A DNA stretch of 64,000 bases from Muribaculaceae bacterium (GTDB lineage Bacteria; Bacteroidota; Bacteroidia; Bacteroidales; Muribaculaceae), in NCBI GenBank assembly GCA_022510505.1, contig JAFLTL010000008.1, positions 18,398-82,397 on the forward strand, written 5' to 3'. Every line of letters starts with the position of its first letter. Position 1 is the first letter of the stretch. Positions 52,337 to 60,230 of the stretch are shown piece by piece. The notes under the pieces were generated by a model. That model made no database searches, was not told the DNA's origin, and saw nothing but the letters and a program-made list of their open reading frames with translations. Made by a program: the position numbers and the translations under genes.

Positions 52337-52950
52337 AGAAACTGAAACTCATCCTGGCAACTCTCTTTCTCCCGATTCTGGTATTTGCGCAGAACAATGG
52401 ACTCCAACAGTTGAAAGAAAGTGTCGATAAGATTCTTTCTTATCCCGCCGTGAAAGTCTCTTTTAGAATGATACAGAACCGAGAAACACGTAAAGGTGAG
52501 ATGGTTATGAGTGGCCTGGCATTTATGATTGCAACTGAAACGGGCGATTATGAGACGTGGTTCGACGGGAAGACAATGTGGACATGGAGCGACATGACCC
52601 AGGAAATCTCTATGACGGAACCTTCGGCCGAGGAGATTGCCGAGGTCAACCCATTTATGATTATATCCGATGCAGCAAAGAATTATAACGTTTCGGTTGT
52701 CTCTGATAACAATAAAGACATTCAGTTAAAACTCGTTCCTGAGAAGAAAAAGGGAGCGCTCGTGAAAAGTGCCGTCCTGACTTTGAACAAGTCAACAAAG
52801 CTACCTCAGTCAATGGAGATCACTTTGAACGACCGTCAGACAATCACCTTCGAATTCCTGAAAATTGAGGCGGTAAAAAAGATGAGTCCCAAGGAATTCC
52901 GTTATAAGGAAGAATACCATCCGGGATATGACATCATCGATTTGAGATAA
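52333..52950 (+). CDS. LolA-like outer-membrane lipoprotein carrier
   Basis: A 205-residue periplasmic protein with a signal peptide (MKKLKLILATLFLPILVFA) and the half-barrel pattern of LolA-like proteins: VSFRMIQNRETRKGEMVMSG (about 41-60), WFDGKTMWTWS and TLNKSTKLPQSMEITLNDRQTITFEF. LolA carries lipoproteins across the periplasm to the outer membrane. It overlaps ftsK by ATGA, an arrangement with ftsK that is common in many bacteria and supports the assignment. The following 144-base gap has only weak dyads, for example TATGAG/CTCATA. Confidence 0.85.
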   Translation: MKKLKLILATLFLPILVFAQNNGLQQLKESVDKILSYPAVKVSFRMIQNRETRKGEMVMSGLAFMIATETGDYETWFDGKTMWTWSDMTQEISMTEPSAEEIAEVNPFMIISDAAKNYNVSVVSDNNKDIQLKLVPEKKKGALVKSAVLTLNKSTKLPQSMEITLNDRQTITFEFLKIEAVKKMSPKEFRYKEEYHPGYDIIDLR

Positions 52951-53094
52951 ATCCTTTTTATTTTAATGCATTGTTTTATAGGGACCTCGTGTGCCCTGTT
53001 GACCCTTCCAATTTCTCTTTATGAGGGCTCAATCTCATAGTTAGAAAACAAATCCTTCTTTCAGGTTGTTTTAAAAAAAACACCTTGAATTAAA

Positions 53095-53871
53095 ATGAAC
53101 ACACTGAAATCTCTGTTAGGCGCAGCCATTGTCGGTATTGGATTGAGCTCATGTAGCACCTATTCATTAATTAACTCCCAAACCTACAATGATGCAAATC
53201 TTGCCGATTACCACACGTTTCGAATCGTAACCCCTCAGGAAGGCAAACTCCCTCCCGGTATGGAACTGGTTACCTATTACAACATAGCAGCTGCCATCAG
53301 GGAACAGATGGTTGATCGCGGTTTCGTCGAAGACCCCATGTCACCTATCGTGATTAACATCGGTGTGACAGTCAACAAGGAACTCGCCACTGAACCCATT
53401 TCAGTTGCAGCTCCCGCTCCACCTCCACCGGTTTTCCTGCCTGGCCCAAATGCAAATGCTCAGCCTGAACCGACTGCTTCCGAAACAGCCGAACCAGCTC
53501 CTCAGCATCGTCCCGGACTACCTCCCGGACCACCTCCTGGAGGACCTGGGGGGGGACCCCACTTCATGCCCTATCCCGGACCGGCTCCCATTCCACCGGC
53601 CGCACCATTCTTCATGATGCCGCGACCCCTATATTGGAATAATGCCTACTATTCCAATGCTCAGGTAATTACCGGTATTTATAAAGAAGGAGTCCTCACT
53701 ATGGATATCGTCGACATGAACACCAAAACTCCATTGTTCTCAGCTTCGGTTGCCACAATTCTCGATAACGGAGACTCCCAGTTCCGAAATCTTTCGGGAA
53801 TTGCCCAGGCCGTTAAGACTCTGTTTAAGAAATTCCCCGTTCCACTTCTGCCACAGTATAAAAACAACTGA
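53095..53871 (+). CDS. DUF4136 lipoprotein with proline-rich insert
   Basis: A 258-residue predicted lipoprotein (lipobox GLSSC, Cys20). The N-terminal part (residues 25-110) follows the DUF4136 pattern: a short DYHTFRIV strand, then IREQMVDRGFVEDP and a VINIGVTVNKEL strand. A central insert of about 80 residues (about 105-185) is very rich in Pro, Gly and Ala (PPGPPPGGPGGG), and then the domain resumes with GVLTMDIVDMNTKTPLFSASV. Low complexity creates long out-of-frame ORFs here. Its terminator lies inside the convergent TPR gene. The function is unknown. Confidence 0.82.
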   Translation: MNTLKSLLGAAIVGIGLSSCSTYSLINSQTYNDANLADYHTFRIVTPQEGKLPPGMELVTYYNIAAAIREQMVDRGFVEDPMSPIVINIGVTVNKELATEPISVAAPAPPPPVFLPGPNANAQPEPTASETAEPAPQHRPGLPPGPPPGGPGGGPHFMPYPGPAPIPPAAPFFMMPRPLYWNNAYYSNAQVITGIYKEGVLTMDIVDMNTKTPLFSASVATILDNGDSQFRNLSGIAQAVKTLFKKFPVPLLPQYKNN

Positions 53872-53873
53872 TG

Positions 53874-54710
53874 CTATAAGGATAGTCCAAGTGATTGAAG
53901 GCGCTCGATTGTGGCGCCTTTTTTCATTGCTGTCGCCGCATCCTGCCGAGAGTCTTTTTCCCTAAACCGACGTTTGTTCAGCAATGCTCTTGCAACATAC
54001 AGCTCCGGGTCGTTGTCGTTGAGCCTCAAACCGTCCGAGATATCCTCCGAGGCTCCGTTCAAGTCATCTGTCATAAGTCTACACATGGCACGGGCTGCAT
54101 AATACTCGGCTTCGGCATCTTTTTTTATCAGTCGTGTAAAGTAGGGGATGGCCTCCGCCGGACGCGATGTCGAGGAATAAAGTATGGCATTCACCAGCAA
54201 CGTTGCAGACGAGTCAGGCTCTATCGCCGTTGCTTTCTCAATCGACGTTTCAGCACCTCTCACATCTCCTCCCTGAAGCTGAAGCATCGCTTTCTGGCGC
54301 CATGGGTCGGCCAAGGTAGAATCAAGTTGTGTCACCTTGTCATAGTCTTCCAGAGCTCGGGCATATTGTGAATTCGCATTATAAACTCTTGCGCGGTTCA
54401 TCAGTACTGTCACCGACGAAGGTGCGATGTCATGAGCAATCGATAGTGTTCTTATCGCAAGACTGTCTTCTCCCATATAAAATTGCAACATTCCTGTGTT
54501 CGACAACAAAAGAATGTTCGAGGGATTCGATGGCTCCAGTCTCATAGCTTCGCTGTAGAATTCCAAAGCAGTAGCGTAGGATTCGGCTGCTACCGCACTG
54601 TCCCCCTTTTCTACTAGCTTGATATACTTATCGTCAAGCGTCAATTCTTGACCCTTGGCTGTCGCAATGAAAAGGATAGAGGAGAGAATCAGCGTAAAAA
54701 AACTTTTCAT
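53874..54710 (-). CDS. Periplasmic TPR protein
   Basis: A 278-residue exported protein with a signal peptide (MKSFFTLILSSILFIATAKG) and at least five tetratricopeptide repeats, such as YATALEFYSEAMRLEPSNP (about 45-63), ALEDYDKVTQLDSTLADPW and AEYYAARAMCRLMTDDLNGA. TPR scaffolds mediate protein-protein contacts. It is the last gene of the long minus-strand run from ribE and overlaps mrp by ATGA. Only two bases separate its stop from that of the convergent DUF4136 gene, whose terminator stem lies in its last codons. Its partner is unknown. Confidence 0.88.
   Translation of the reverse strand: MKSFFTLILSSILFIATAKGQELTLDDKYIKLVEKGDSAVAAESYATALEFYSEAMRLEPSNPSNILLLSNTGMLQFYMGEDSLAIRTLSIAHDIAPSSVTVLMNRARVYNANSQYARALEDYDKVTQLDSTLADPWRQKAMLQLQGGDVRGAETSIEKATAIEPDSSATLLVNAILYSSTSRPAEAIPYFTRLIKKDAEAEYYAARAMCRLMTDDLNGASEDISDGLRLNDNDPELYVARALLNKRRFREKDSRQDAATAMKKGATIERLQSLGLSL
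53898..53924 (+). terminator. DUF4136 terminator embedded in the convergent TPR gene
   Basis: AAGGCGC (53898-53904) pairs with GCGCCTT (53914-53920) around a nine-base loop and runs into TTTT. It starts 27 bases after the DUF4136 stop and lies in the 3' coding end of the TPR gene, where it encodes KKGATIERL. Confidence 0.8.
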
Positions 54711-55813
54711 TTTCTATTGATGCCAACCGGTTGGGAAGGGGGTAACTCGGAATTTCTCTTCTCTACCGCGTCTATTACTTCGTGGGCCAGGTGAAGGAAT
54801 GATTGGCCGGTAATGGAATTCTCGTCGAGGGCAACCGGCTTCCCATGGTCACCCCCGTCACAGATGCTCTCGGTGATCGGAATTTGAGCCAAAACCGGAA
54901 CACCGAATTCCCGGGCAAGTTTCGACGCTCCCTCCTTCCCAAATATATAATATTTCTCATCGGGGTGTTTCGACGGTGTAAACCATGCCATGTTTTCAAC
55001 GACCCCAAGAACCGGCACGTTTATTTTTTCTTCACGGAACATCGCAATTCCTTTGCGAGCATCGGCCAACGCTACATCCTGAGGTGTTGTCACGATGACA
55101 GCACCGGTCACCGGCAATGTCTGGACTATTGTCAGGTGAATGTCGCTTGTTCCGGGGGGCATGTCAATCACAAAATAGTCCAATTCTCCCCAGTCGGCAT
55201 CGGTAATCAGCTGTTTCAATGCGTTTGATGCCATGGCGCCACGCCAAATGACAGGATTAGAAGGGTCGACCAGGAAACCTATCGACAACATCTTGATGCC
55301 ATATTTAACATCAGGAATAATCAGGTCACGGTCTCCCACACGATGCATATAGAGCTCGTCTTTCTCGGCACCTAGCATCTTTGGTACCGACGGACCGAAG
55401 ATGTCGGCATCGAGAAGCCCCACTTTGTATCCCTCCATGGCCAATGCAACCGCAAGGTTGGTTGCCACTGTCGACTTCCCTACACCGCCTTTACCCGATG
55501 ACACCCCGATTATGTTTTTCACTTCTTTTAGCGGGGTCTCTGCTTTAACCGGGTTCTCGTGGAGGAACTTAGCCGTGACGTTACCCTTGACAACAAGGTC
55601 ATTCGACACGAATGTCAGAACTGCCGCCTCGACTGCCTTAATCATCGACTTGTAGAAAGGGTCGGTGGGACGTTCAAAGGTCAGGGCTATTTTCACTTCG
55701 TTACCGTTCACGTCAATGTCTGAGGCATTGGCTATTCCTGCTTCGACAAGGTCCTTGCCGTTGCCTGGGTAACGAACCTTTTTCAGTGCTTCGATTATGG
55801 AATCTTTATTCAT
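54707..55813 (-). CDS. mrp: Mrp/ApbC-type P-loop ATPase
   Basis: A 368-residue cytoplasmic protein of the Mrp/NBP35 family, which carries Fe-S clusters to apoproteins. An N-terminal MIP18-like domain (about 1-85) is followed by the deviant Walker A GKGGVGKS at 107-114 and a FVIDMPPGTSDIHLT Walker B region. The C-terminal CxxC pair that holds the shared cluster in most ApbC proteins is absent: the segment reads ENMAWFTPSKHPDEKYYIFG without cysteines. It overlaps trmB by eight bases and the TPR gene by four. Confidence 0.93.
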   Translation of the reverse strand: MNKDSIIEALKKVRYPGNGKDLVEAGIANASDIDVNGNEVKIALTFERPTDPFYKSMIKAVEAAVLTFVSNDLVVKGNVTAKFLHENPVKAETPLKEVKNIIGVSSGKGGVGKSTVATNLAVALAMEGYKVGLLDADIFGPSVPKMLGAEKDELYMHRVGDRDLIIPDVKYGIKMLSIGFLVDPSNPVIWRGAMASNALKQLITDADWGELDYFVIDMPPGTSDIHLTIVQTLPVTGAVIVTTPQDVALADARKGIAMFREEKINVPVLGVVENMAWFTPSKHPDEKYYIFGKEGASKLAREFGVPVLAQIPITESICDGGDHGKPVALDENSITGQSFLHLAHEVIDAVEKRNSELPPSQPVGINRK

Positions 55814-56585
55814 TTTTGATCATGTTTGGCATTTGAATGTATCCTCTTGAATAGGAACGATAGGTGTCCTTCTCCAAATCCTCTGCTCCCTCAGGTTCCT
55901 CCAGCTGGTCTCCTGAATTCAAAAGGAACGAAATGTATTTTATCGACAACCCCCTTTGAAGCCATTGTTGTTCATAATGGGTTCTGATTTCTTTTAGGAA
56001 CGTAGGAATCTCTCCATTGTCTTCCTCTCCATAGAGATCTTTGCTGTCCTGGACTTTTGACAAATTGTTATGCTCAATCAGCAAATTTGTGTAATTGTAG
56101 AGAAAAGGACTGTCGGTTTTCAAATTTATCTTTCCGGTGTCTCCCATGACATCCCTGTAGAGATTTAACATCCGCGAACCCGTCAAGCGTTTGCTGACTT
56201 TCTTCATCTGAGGGTCCGGAAACGTTATCCAGATTTCATCTACCTCGGCCTTATTAAAGAAATGGTGCAGTAGTTCTATGTCGGTCCTCAGAAAGGCAAC
56301 GTTCGACAACCCCTCTTCCAATGCCTGTTTCGCACCTGTCCACATTCTTGCACCCTTGATGTCGACACCAATGAAATTGCGTTCGGGAAATCTTTGAGCT
56401 AGTCCAACCGTGTATTCTCCTTTGCCACATCCCAACTCGAGCGTGACCGGGTTCCCGTTCCCGAAAAATTCCTTCCACTTCTCCTTGAAAGGAAATTTCT
56501 CCTGTTGGAGTCGACCCCATGGATATTGGAAAACAAACGGGATCTCTTCCATCTCTTTAAATTTCTTCAGTTTGTTCTTTCCCAT
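55806..56585 (-). CDS. trmB: tRNA (guanine-N7)-methyltransferase
   Basis: A 259-residue SAM-dependent enzyme that methylates G46 of tRNA. The SAM-binding motif TLELGCGKGEYTVGLAQRFP is near residue 48, followed by NFIGVDIKGARMW and the catalytic region with DEIWITFPDPQMKK, the TrmB signature. The C-terminal part is longer than the E. coli enzyme, with an acidic tail (EEPEGAEDLEKD). It lies between gph (gap of one base counted from gph's stop) and mrp (overlap of eight) in the long minus-strand operon. Confidence 0.94.
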   Translation of the reverse strand: MGKNKLKKFKEMEEIPFVFQYPWGRLQQEKFPFKEKWKEFFGNGNPVTLELGCGKGEYTVGLAQRFPERNFIGVDIKGARMWTGAKQALEEGLSNVAFLRTDIELLHHFFNKAEVDEIWITFPDPQMKKVSKRLTGSRMLNLYRDVMGDTGKINLKTDSPFLYNYTNLLIEHNNLSKVQDSKDLYGEEDNGEIPTFLKEIRTHYEQQWLQRGLSIKYISFLLNSGDQLEEPEGAEDLEKDTYRSYSRGYIQMPNMIKNE

Positions 56586-56586
56586 A

Positions 56587-57240
56587 TCAATGGTTTAGCA
56601 GTGTCATTAATTCAAGTGGCTTGTTTATGATGAAATTGGCGTGATGTTCCACCAGCTCGCTCTCGGGTCGGAAACCCCAGGTGACACCAACTGATTCGAC
56701 ACATGCCCTACGGGCAGTTTCGATGTCCACGCCCGAGTCTCCCACAAAAATCACATCCTGTTTCGATGTCGGTGATTTCGACAGAATCTCGAAAACTACT
56801 GAAGGATCGGGCTTCACCGGAACATCGGTCTTCTGGCCTTCCACTGCTACCCAGGGAATGTCGGGGAACAAGCCATAGATAATTTTCTCCACAGCACGTT
56901 GATATTTGTTTGATGCGACGGCCATCTTTATTCCGTGGTCATTAAGACGCTTGACAAGCTCCGGAATCCCCTCGTAGGGATGCGACAGATCAATGGTATG
57001 CTCGTCATAGTATTCTGTGAATTTCTGCCTGACATTTCTGATTGTCTCTTTGTCGCGGGAATCGGTCGGCAAAGAGCGCTCTATCAACTTCGACACGCCG
57101 TTACCGACATAGAATGGATACACCGAAAGATGGTGCGTTGGAAAACCCATGGTACTCAGCGCATAGTTGCATGCGTTGGCAAGGTCGCTGATTGTGTCAA
57201 CCAGCGTGCCATCCAAATCAAAAATTACCAGTTTCTTCAT
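56587..57240 (-). CDS. gph: HAD hydrolase, phosphoglycolate phosphatase-like
   Basis: A 217-residue HAD-superfamily phosphatase. From the ATG at 57240 the nucleophile motif FDLDGTLVDT holds Asp8 and Asp10. VASNKYQRAVEKII carries motif II Ser and Lys-containing motif III follows in KPDPSVVFEIL, with VGDSGVDIETARRACV as motif IV. A C1 cap of helices sits between motif I and II. The family assignment to 2-phosphoglycolate is a best guess, since many HAD enzymes have broad specificity. It starts four bases past the tamL stop, and a longer reading to 57285 would overlap tamL. Confidence 0.85.
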   Translation of the reverse strand: MKKLVIFDLDGTLVDTISDLANACNYALSTMGFPTHHLSVYPFYVGNGVSKLIERSLPTDSRDKETIRNVRQKFTEYYDEHTIDLSHPYEGIPELVKRLNDHGIKMAVASNKYQRAVEKIIYGLFPDIPWVAVEGQKTDVPVKPDPSVVFEILSKSPTSKQDVIFVGDSGVDIETARRACVESVGVTWGFRPESELVEHHANFIINKPLELMTLLNH

Positions 57241-57244
57241 AGTG

Positions 57245-59617
57245 TCAAAATGGATAACCAACTGAGAAATGGAACGTGGTGTCACGCCTGAAACTCGGAT
57301 GTATTAAAGGCCAGGGTTCCTGGTTCATTGCCGGATTGTGGGCCTTTACACCCAGATCCAAACGCAAAAGGAAATAAGTGAAATCCATTCTCAGACCAAC
57401 ACCATAGGATGCTGCTATCTCTTTATAGAAGTCTTTGAACTGGAATAATCCACCCGGCTGGTTCTCATAGTCTCGGATGGTCCAAATGTTCCCAGCATCG
57501 AGGAATAAAGCACCTTCGAAAACCCAGAAGAGTTTGAACCTGTATTCGGCCGACAAAATCAAACTGATGTCGCCACATTGGTTTATGAAGTCGGTCACTG
57601 AGTTACGGGAATCATAACGACCCGGACCAAGAGTCCTAACTCCCCAGCCTCTGACTCCGTTGGCACCTCCACCATAGAATCGTTTCTCAAAGGGTATCAT
57701 GGTCGAGTTGCCATAGGGGGTTCCGATGCCTAAGAAACCACGGAACGCAAAACCGTTGCGACGGTCAAAGTTAATCAGCCTGCTGTAATCGAATTCCCCT
57801 TTTATGTATTGGGCATATTGTATGCCAAAGATTTTGTAGACACCGTCGTTTTTCTTCTGACCAATGATGTTGGAAATGGCATAGAGAAGGTTGCCTGCCG
57901 TCTCGACCGATGCTCGCATTGTATAGATGTTCCGTTGTAAAGGAGCCTTTCCATAGGATGTGGCAGTAGTGAAATTGTTGCGGCGGTTCGTCTTGTAGAA
58001 CGTATATCCCATCCTCATTATGAAGTGATCCTCATAACTGTAGCGCAACAACGGATTGATGACGGTATTCAGGAAGTCTATTGTGCTCTTTGGCAAACTC
58101 ACCACGCTTATGTCAAGCATATCATATGTCTTCCTGATTCGGTTCTGACGCTCCGACCACTGGTATTTCCAGCCTGCACCGACAATTACACGGGTGTACT
58201 CGGGACGACGCTGGAAATTGAAGTTGACAGCAACTTCACTCGTGGCTCTTACTCGGCGCTTATATTGACTTGAAAGGAATGGAAACTCAAATCTGGGAAA
58301 GGTCAGTCCAAGCTCGGCACCTACCTCAGTATAGTTGTTGTTGATCAAACCCTCCAGATTTCCCGACAAACTTTCATAGCTCGCACGAATCTTTGTTGTG
58401 AAAACTTCTCCTCTATGGGCCAGATTCCTATGCTGATAGGTCGCGCCGACACCGAATCCCAGATCACCTTCGGAATTGGTACCTTCCAACTCAAGGGTCA
58501 CGCTCTGTTTGCGGGTTTTGTCAAGGAATATATAGGCATCAAGTAACCCGAGCCCATTCTCCTCGCCCACAGGTCTCATCATTATATTGATGTATTTTAG
58601 AATGGCAAGTTGAGACAAGGCGTCATAGGTTCTGTTGACATTGTTGGAATTATAAATCTGACCTGGGACAAGAAAACATTTCTCTTCCAGTATCGATGGC
58701 CTTAGATATCTATCTTCGCCATAAAGAACGGTTATTCCCTTATAGTCTACTGAATCGACAGCATGAATGTTCAATGTGTCGGCAAGTAAGTCCTGGTCTT
58801 CACCATCGGTTATGATATAGACATGAGAAATCATATATTTCTTGTGTAGGTCGCCGGGTTGTCCGGGCTGTCCGGTCGAGGTATACGGCGGTTTTACAAC
58901 AAGAGTCAGGTCGACATCTTTCGAACCGGCTGCCGTGTCGGCTATGAAGGTGATATAGTCTTTCACGAACGCATAGTATCCCTGGCGTCGTAAGGTCTCT
59001 GTCATACTGACTCTTTCGGCTTCCAGTTTGTTACGGTCAAAAATCATACCTTGGGTCAATGTCACTCTACCTGGACGGTCAAAAATGGCATGGTATATTC
59101 CGGAATCAGGTATTTCATATTCAAGCGATCGGACATATTGAGGACAACCCGGAGTGACGTGATAGGTCAAATTCATTTTCTTTTTCTCGGGCTTGAATTC
59201 CTCCTCGACCTCAACCACAGCATCATTATAGCCACGGTTGTTCAATGCAAGCTCGAGCTGACGCTTTGAACGTTGGGTCAATTCGTAATCATAAATGACT
59301 GGCGCCTGACCAAGTTTCCTCAGGAACTTGTTTATAGATTTCGTTGAATCACGCCCCGAGAGATTATAGGTCGCCAGTTGGAGTTTGGCAAATCCAAGAA
59401 CCTTGTGATTAGGGGTCTGACGTAGGTAATTTACCAACGACGATGAAGTGACCTCATTTCCGCAGTCACCATCTTTCTCAATATCTATATCTAGATTGTC
59501 AAGAAGATATTCTCCCTGAGGAACATGTTTGACCGATGAACATGACGGCAACCCCAATATTAGGAATGCCAATATCGGGAAAATCCAAAAATATCCGCTC
59601 CAACGATTCCCTTTCAA
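57245..59617 (-). CDS. tamL: TamL, BamA/TamA-family outer-membrane lipoprotein
   Basis: A 790-residue Omp85-family protein. The signal peptide ends in a lipobox (LGLPSC, Cys26), the feature that marks Bacteroidota TamL. POTRA-like repeats fill about residues 35-400, and the C-terminal half is a 16-strand-type barrel with FYGGGANGVRGWGVRTLGPG, the Omp85 lid motif, and a terminal Phe (HFSVGYPF). It is thought to work with TamB to insert or export outer-membrane components. The start is a TTG overlapping the upstream stop as TTGA. No tamB is in the window. Confidence 0.93.
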   Translation of the reverse strand: MKGNRWSGYFWIFPILAFLILGLPSCSSVKHVPQGEYLLDNLDIDIEKDGDCGNEVTSSSLVNYLRQTPNHKVLGFAKLQLATYNLSGRDSTKSINKFLRKLGQAPVIYDYELTQRSKRQLELALNNRGYNDAVVEVEEEFKPEKKKMNLTYHVTPGCPQYVRSLEYEIPDSGIYHAIFDRPGRVTLTQGMIFDRNKLEAERVSMTETLRRQGYYAFVKDYITFIADTAAGSKDVDLTLVVKPPYTSTGQPGQPGDLHKKYMISHVYIITDGEDQDLLADTLNIHAVDSVDYKGITVLYGEDRYLRPSILEEKCFLVPGQIYNSNNVNRTYDALSQLAILKYINIMMRPVGEENGLGLLDAYIFLDKTRKQSVTLELEGTNSEGDLGFGVGATYQHRNLAHRGEVFTTKIRASYESLSGNLEGLINNNYTEVGAELGLTFPRFEFPFLSSQYKRRVRATSEVAVNFNFQRRPEYTRVIVGAGWKYQWSERQNRIRKTYDMLDISVVSLPKSTIDFLNTVINPLLRYSYEDHFIMRMGYTFYKTNRRNNFTTATSYGKAPLQRNIYTMRASVETAGNLLYAISNIIGQKKNDGVYKIFGIQYAQYIKGEFDYSRLINFDRRNGFAFRGFLGIGTPYGNSTMIPFEKRFYGGGANGVRGWGVRTLGPGRYDSRNSVTDFINQCGDISLILSAEYRFKLFWVFEGALFLDAGNIWTIRDYENQPGGLFQFKDFYKEIAASYGVGLRMDFTYFLLRLDLGVKAHNPAMNQEPWPLIHPSFRRDTTFHFSVGYPF

Positions 59618-60204
59618 CTGTCCTGATTTAATTGTCGGATATATAATATTGATTCGGGTCCCATGTTGAACAAAAGATCCAATGCGCTCAAACCTGGTAG
59701 GAACCCGAAACGGTCTTGCCTGATTTGCCAGTAGGGTAGGATGGGGTATTCAACCTGTTGTTTCGTTTCTGCGACCTGTTCGGAAATCAAAGCGATTGTT
59801 GTTTCCAGTCCTAATGATTCGCACAAGGTTTGTGAGGTTGCCAAAAGATACATCCACAGATAAGGATAATTCTCCAAGGTCTCCTTCCGAAAGAATTTCT
59901 CAAACCGCGGGAAATAATGTTCGAAGTAGGGTGTCCTCCCATAGGCGCTCTCCAATGTCACACGGTGAATGTGCCACCATTCCCCGTGCGACGACAGCTT
60001 GATACTGTCAAATGCCGTTCGACTATATGACTCGGGTTTTTCGACCGGAACTGTCAGTTTTATAGGACCGTTGACATCCGATATCTCATATCGATGAGTG
60101 TCCTTGTTTCGCTTGTTCCAATATTTCGGCAACTCGATATAGGCGTTTCTCTCACCCCATAACTCTACAAAAGTTCCTACCGGAGGAAAAAGCACCGGCG
60201 ACAT
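59614..60204 (-). CDS. WbqC-like family protein
   Basis: A 196-residue cytoplasmic protein resembling the WbqC family (PF08889). The pattern MSPVLFPPVGTFVELWGERNAYIELPKYWNKR with later HGEWWHIHRVTLESAYGRTPYFEHYFP is typical, including the closely spaced His, Trp and Tyr residues. Some members are linked to O-antigen sugar synthesis; here it lies between lepB and tamL, which suggests an envelope role. I start at the ATG at 60204; a longer reading to 60273 would overlap lepB by 43 bases. The reaction is unknown. Confidence 0.82.
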   Translation of the reverse strand: MSPVLFPPVGTFVELWGERNAYIELPKYWNKRNKDTHRYEISDVNGPIKLTVPVEKPESYSRTAFDSIKLSSHGEWWHIHRVTLESAYGRTPYFEHYFPRFEKFFRKETLENYPYLWMYLLATSQTLCESLGLETTIALISEQVAETKQQVEYPILPYWQIRQDRFGFLPGLSALDLLFNMGPESILYIRQLNQDS

Positions 60205-60230
60205 GATAACATCGTTGTGGTCGTTTAAGA

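Noticed and set aside
52951-53094. Terminator after the LolA-like gene
   Set aside because: The dyads TATGAG/CTCATA and a bulged AGGTTGTTTT/AAAACACCT are weak and not followed by a T-tract.
53405-53617. Separate Leu/Pro-rich 70-residue ORF
   Set aside because: It is the out-of-frame reading of the proline-rich insert of the DUF4136 lipoprotein.
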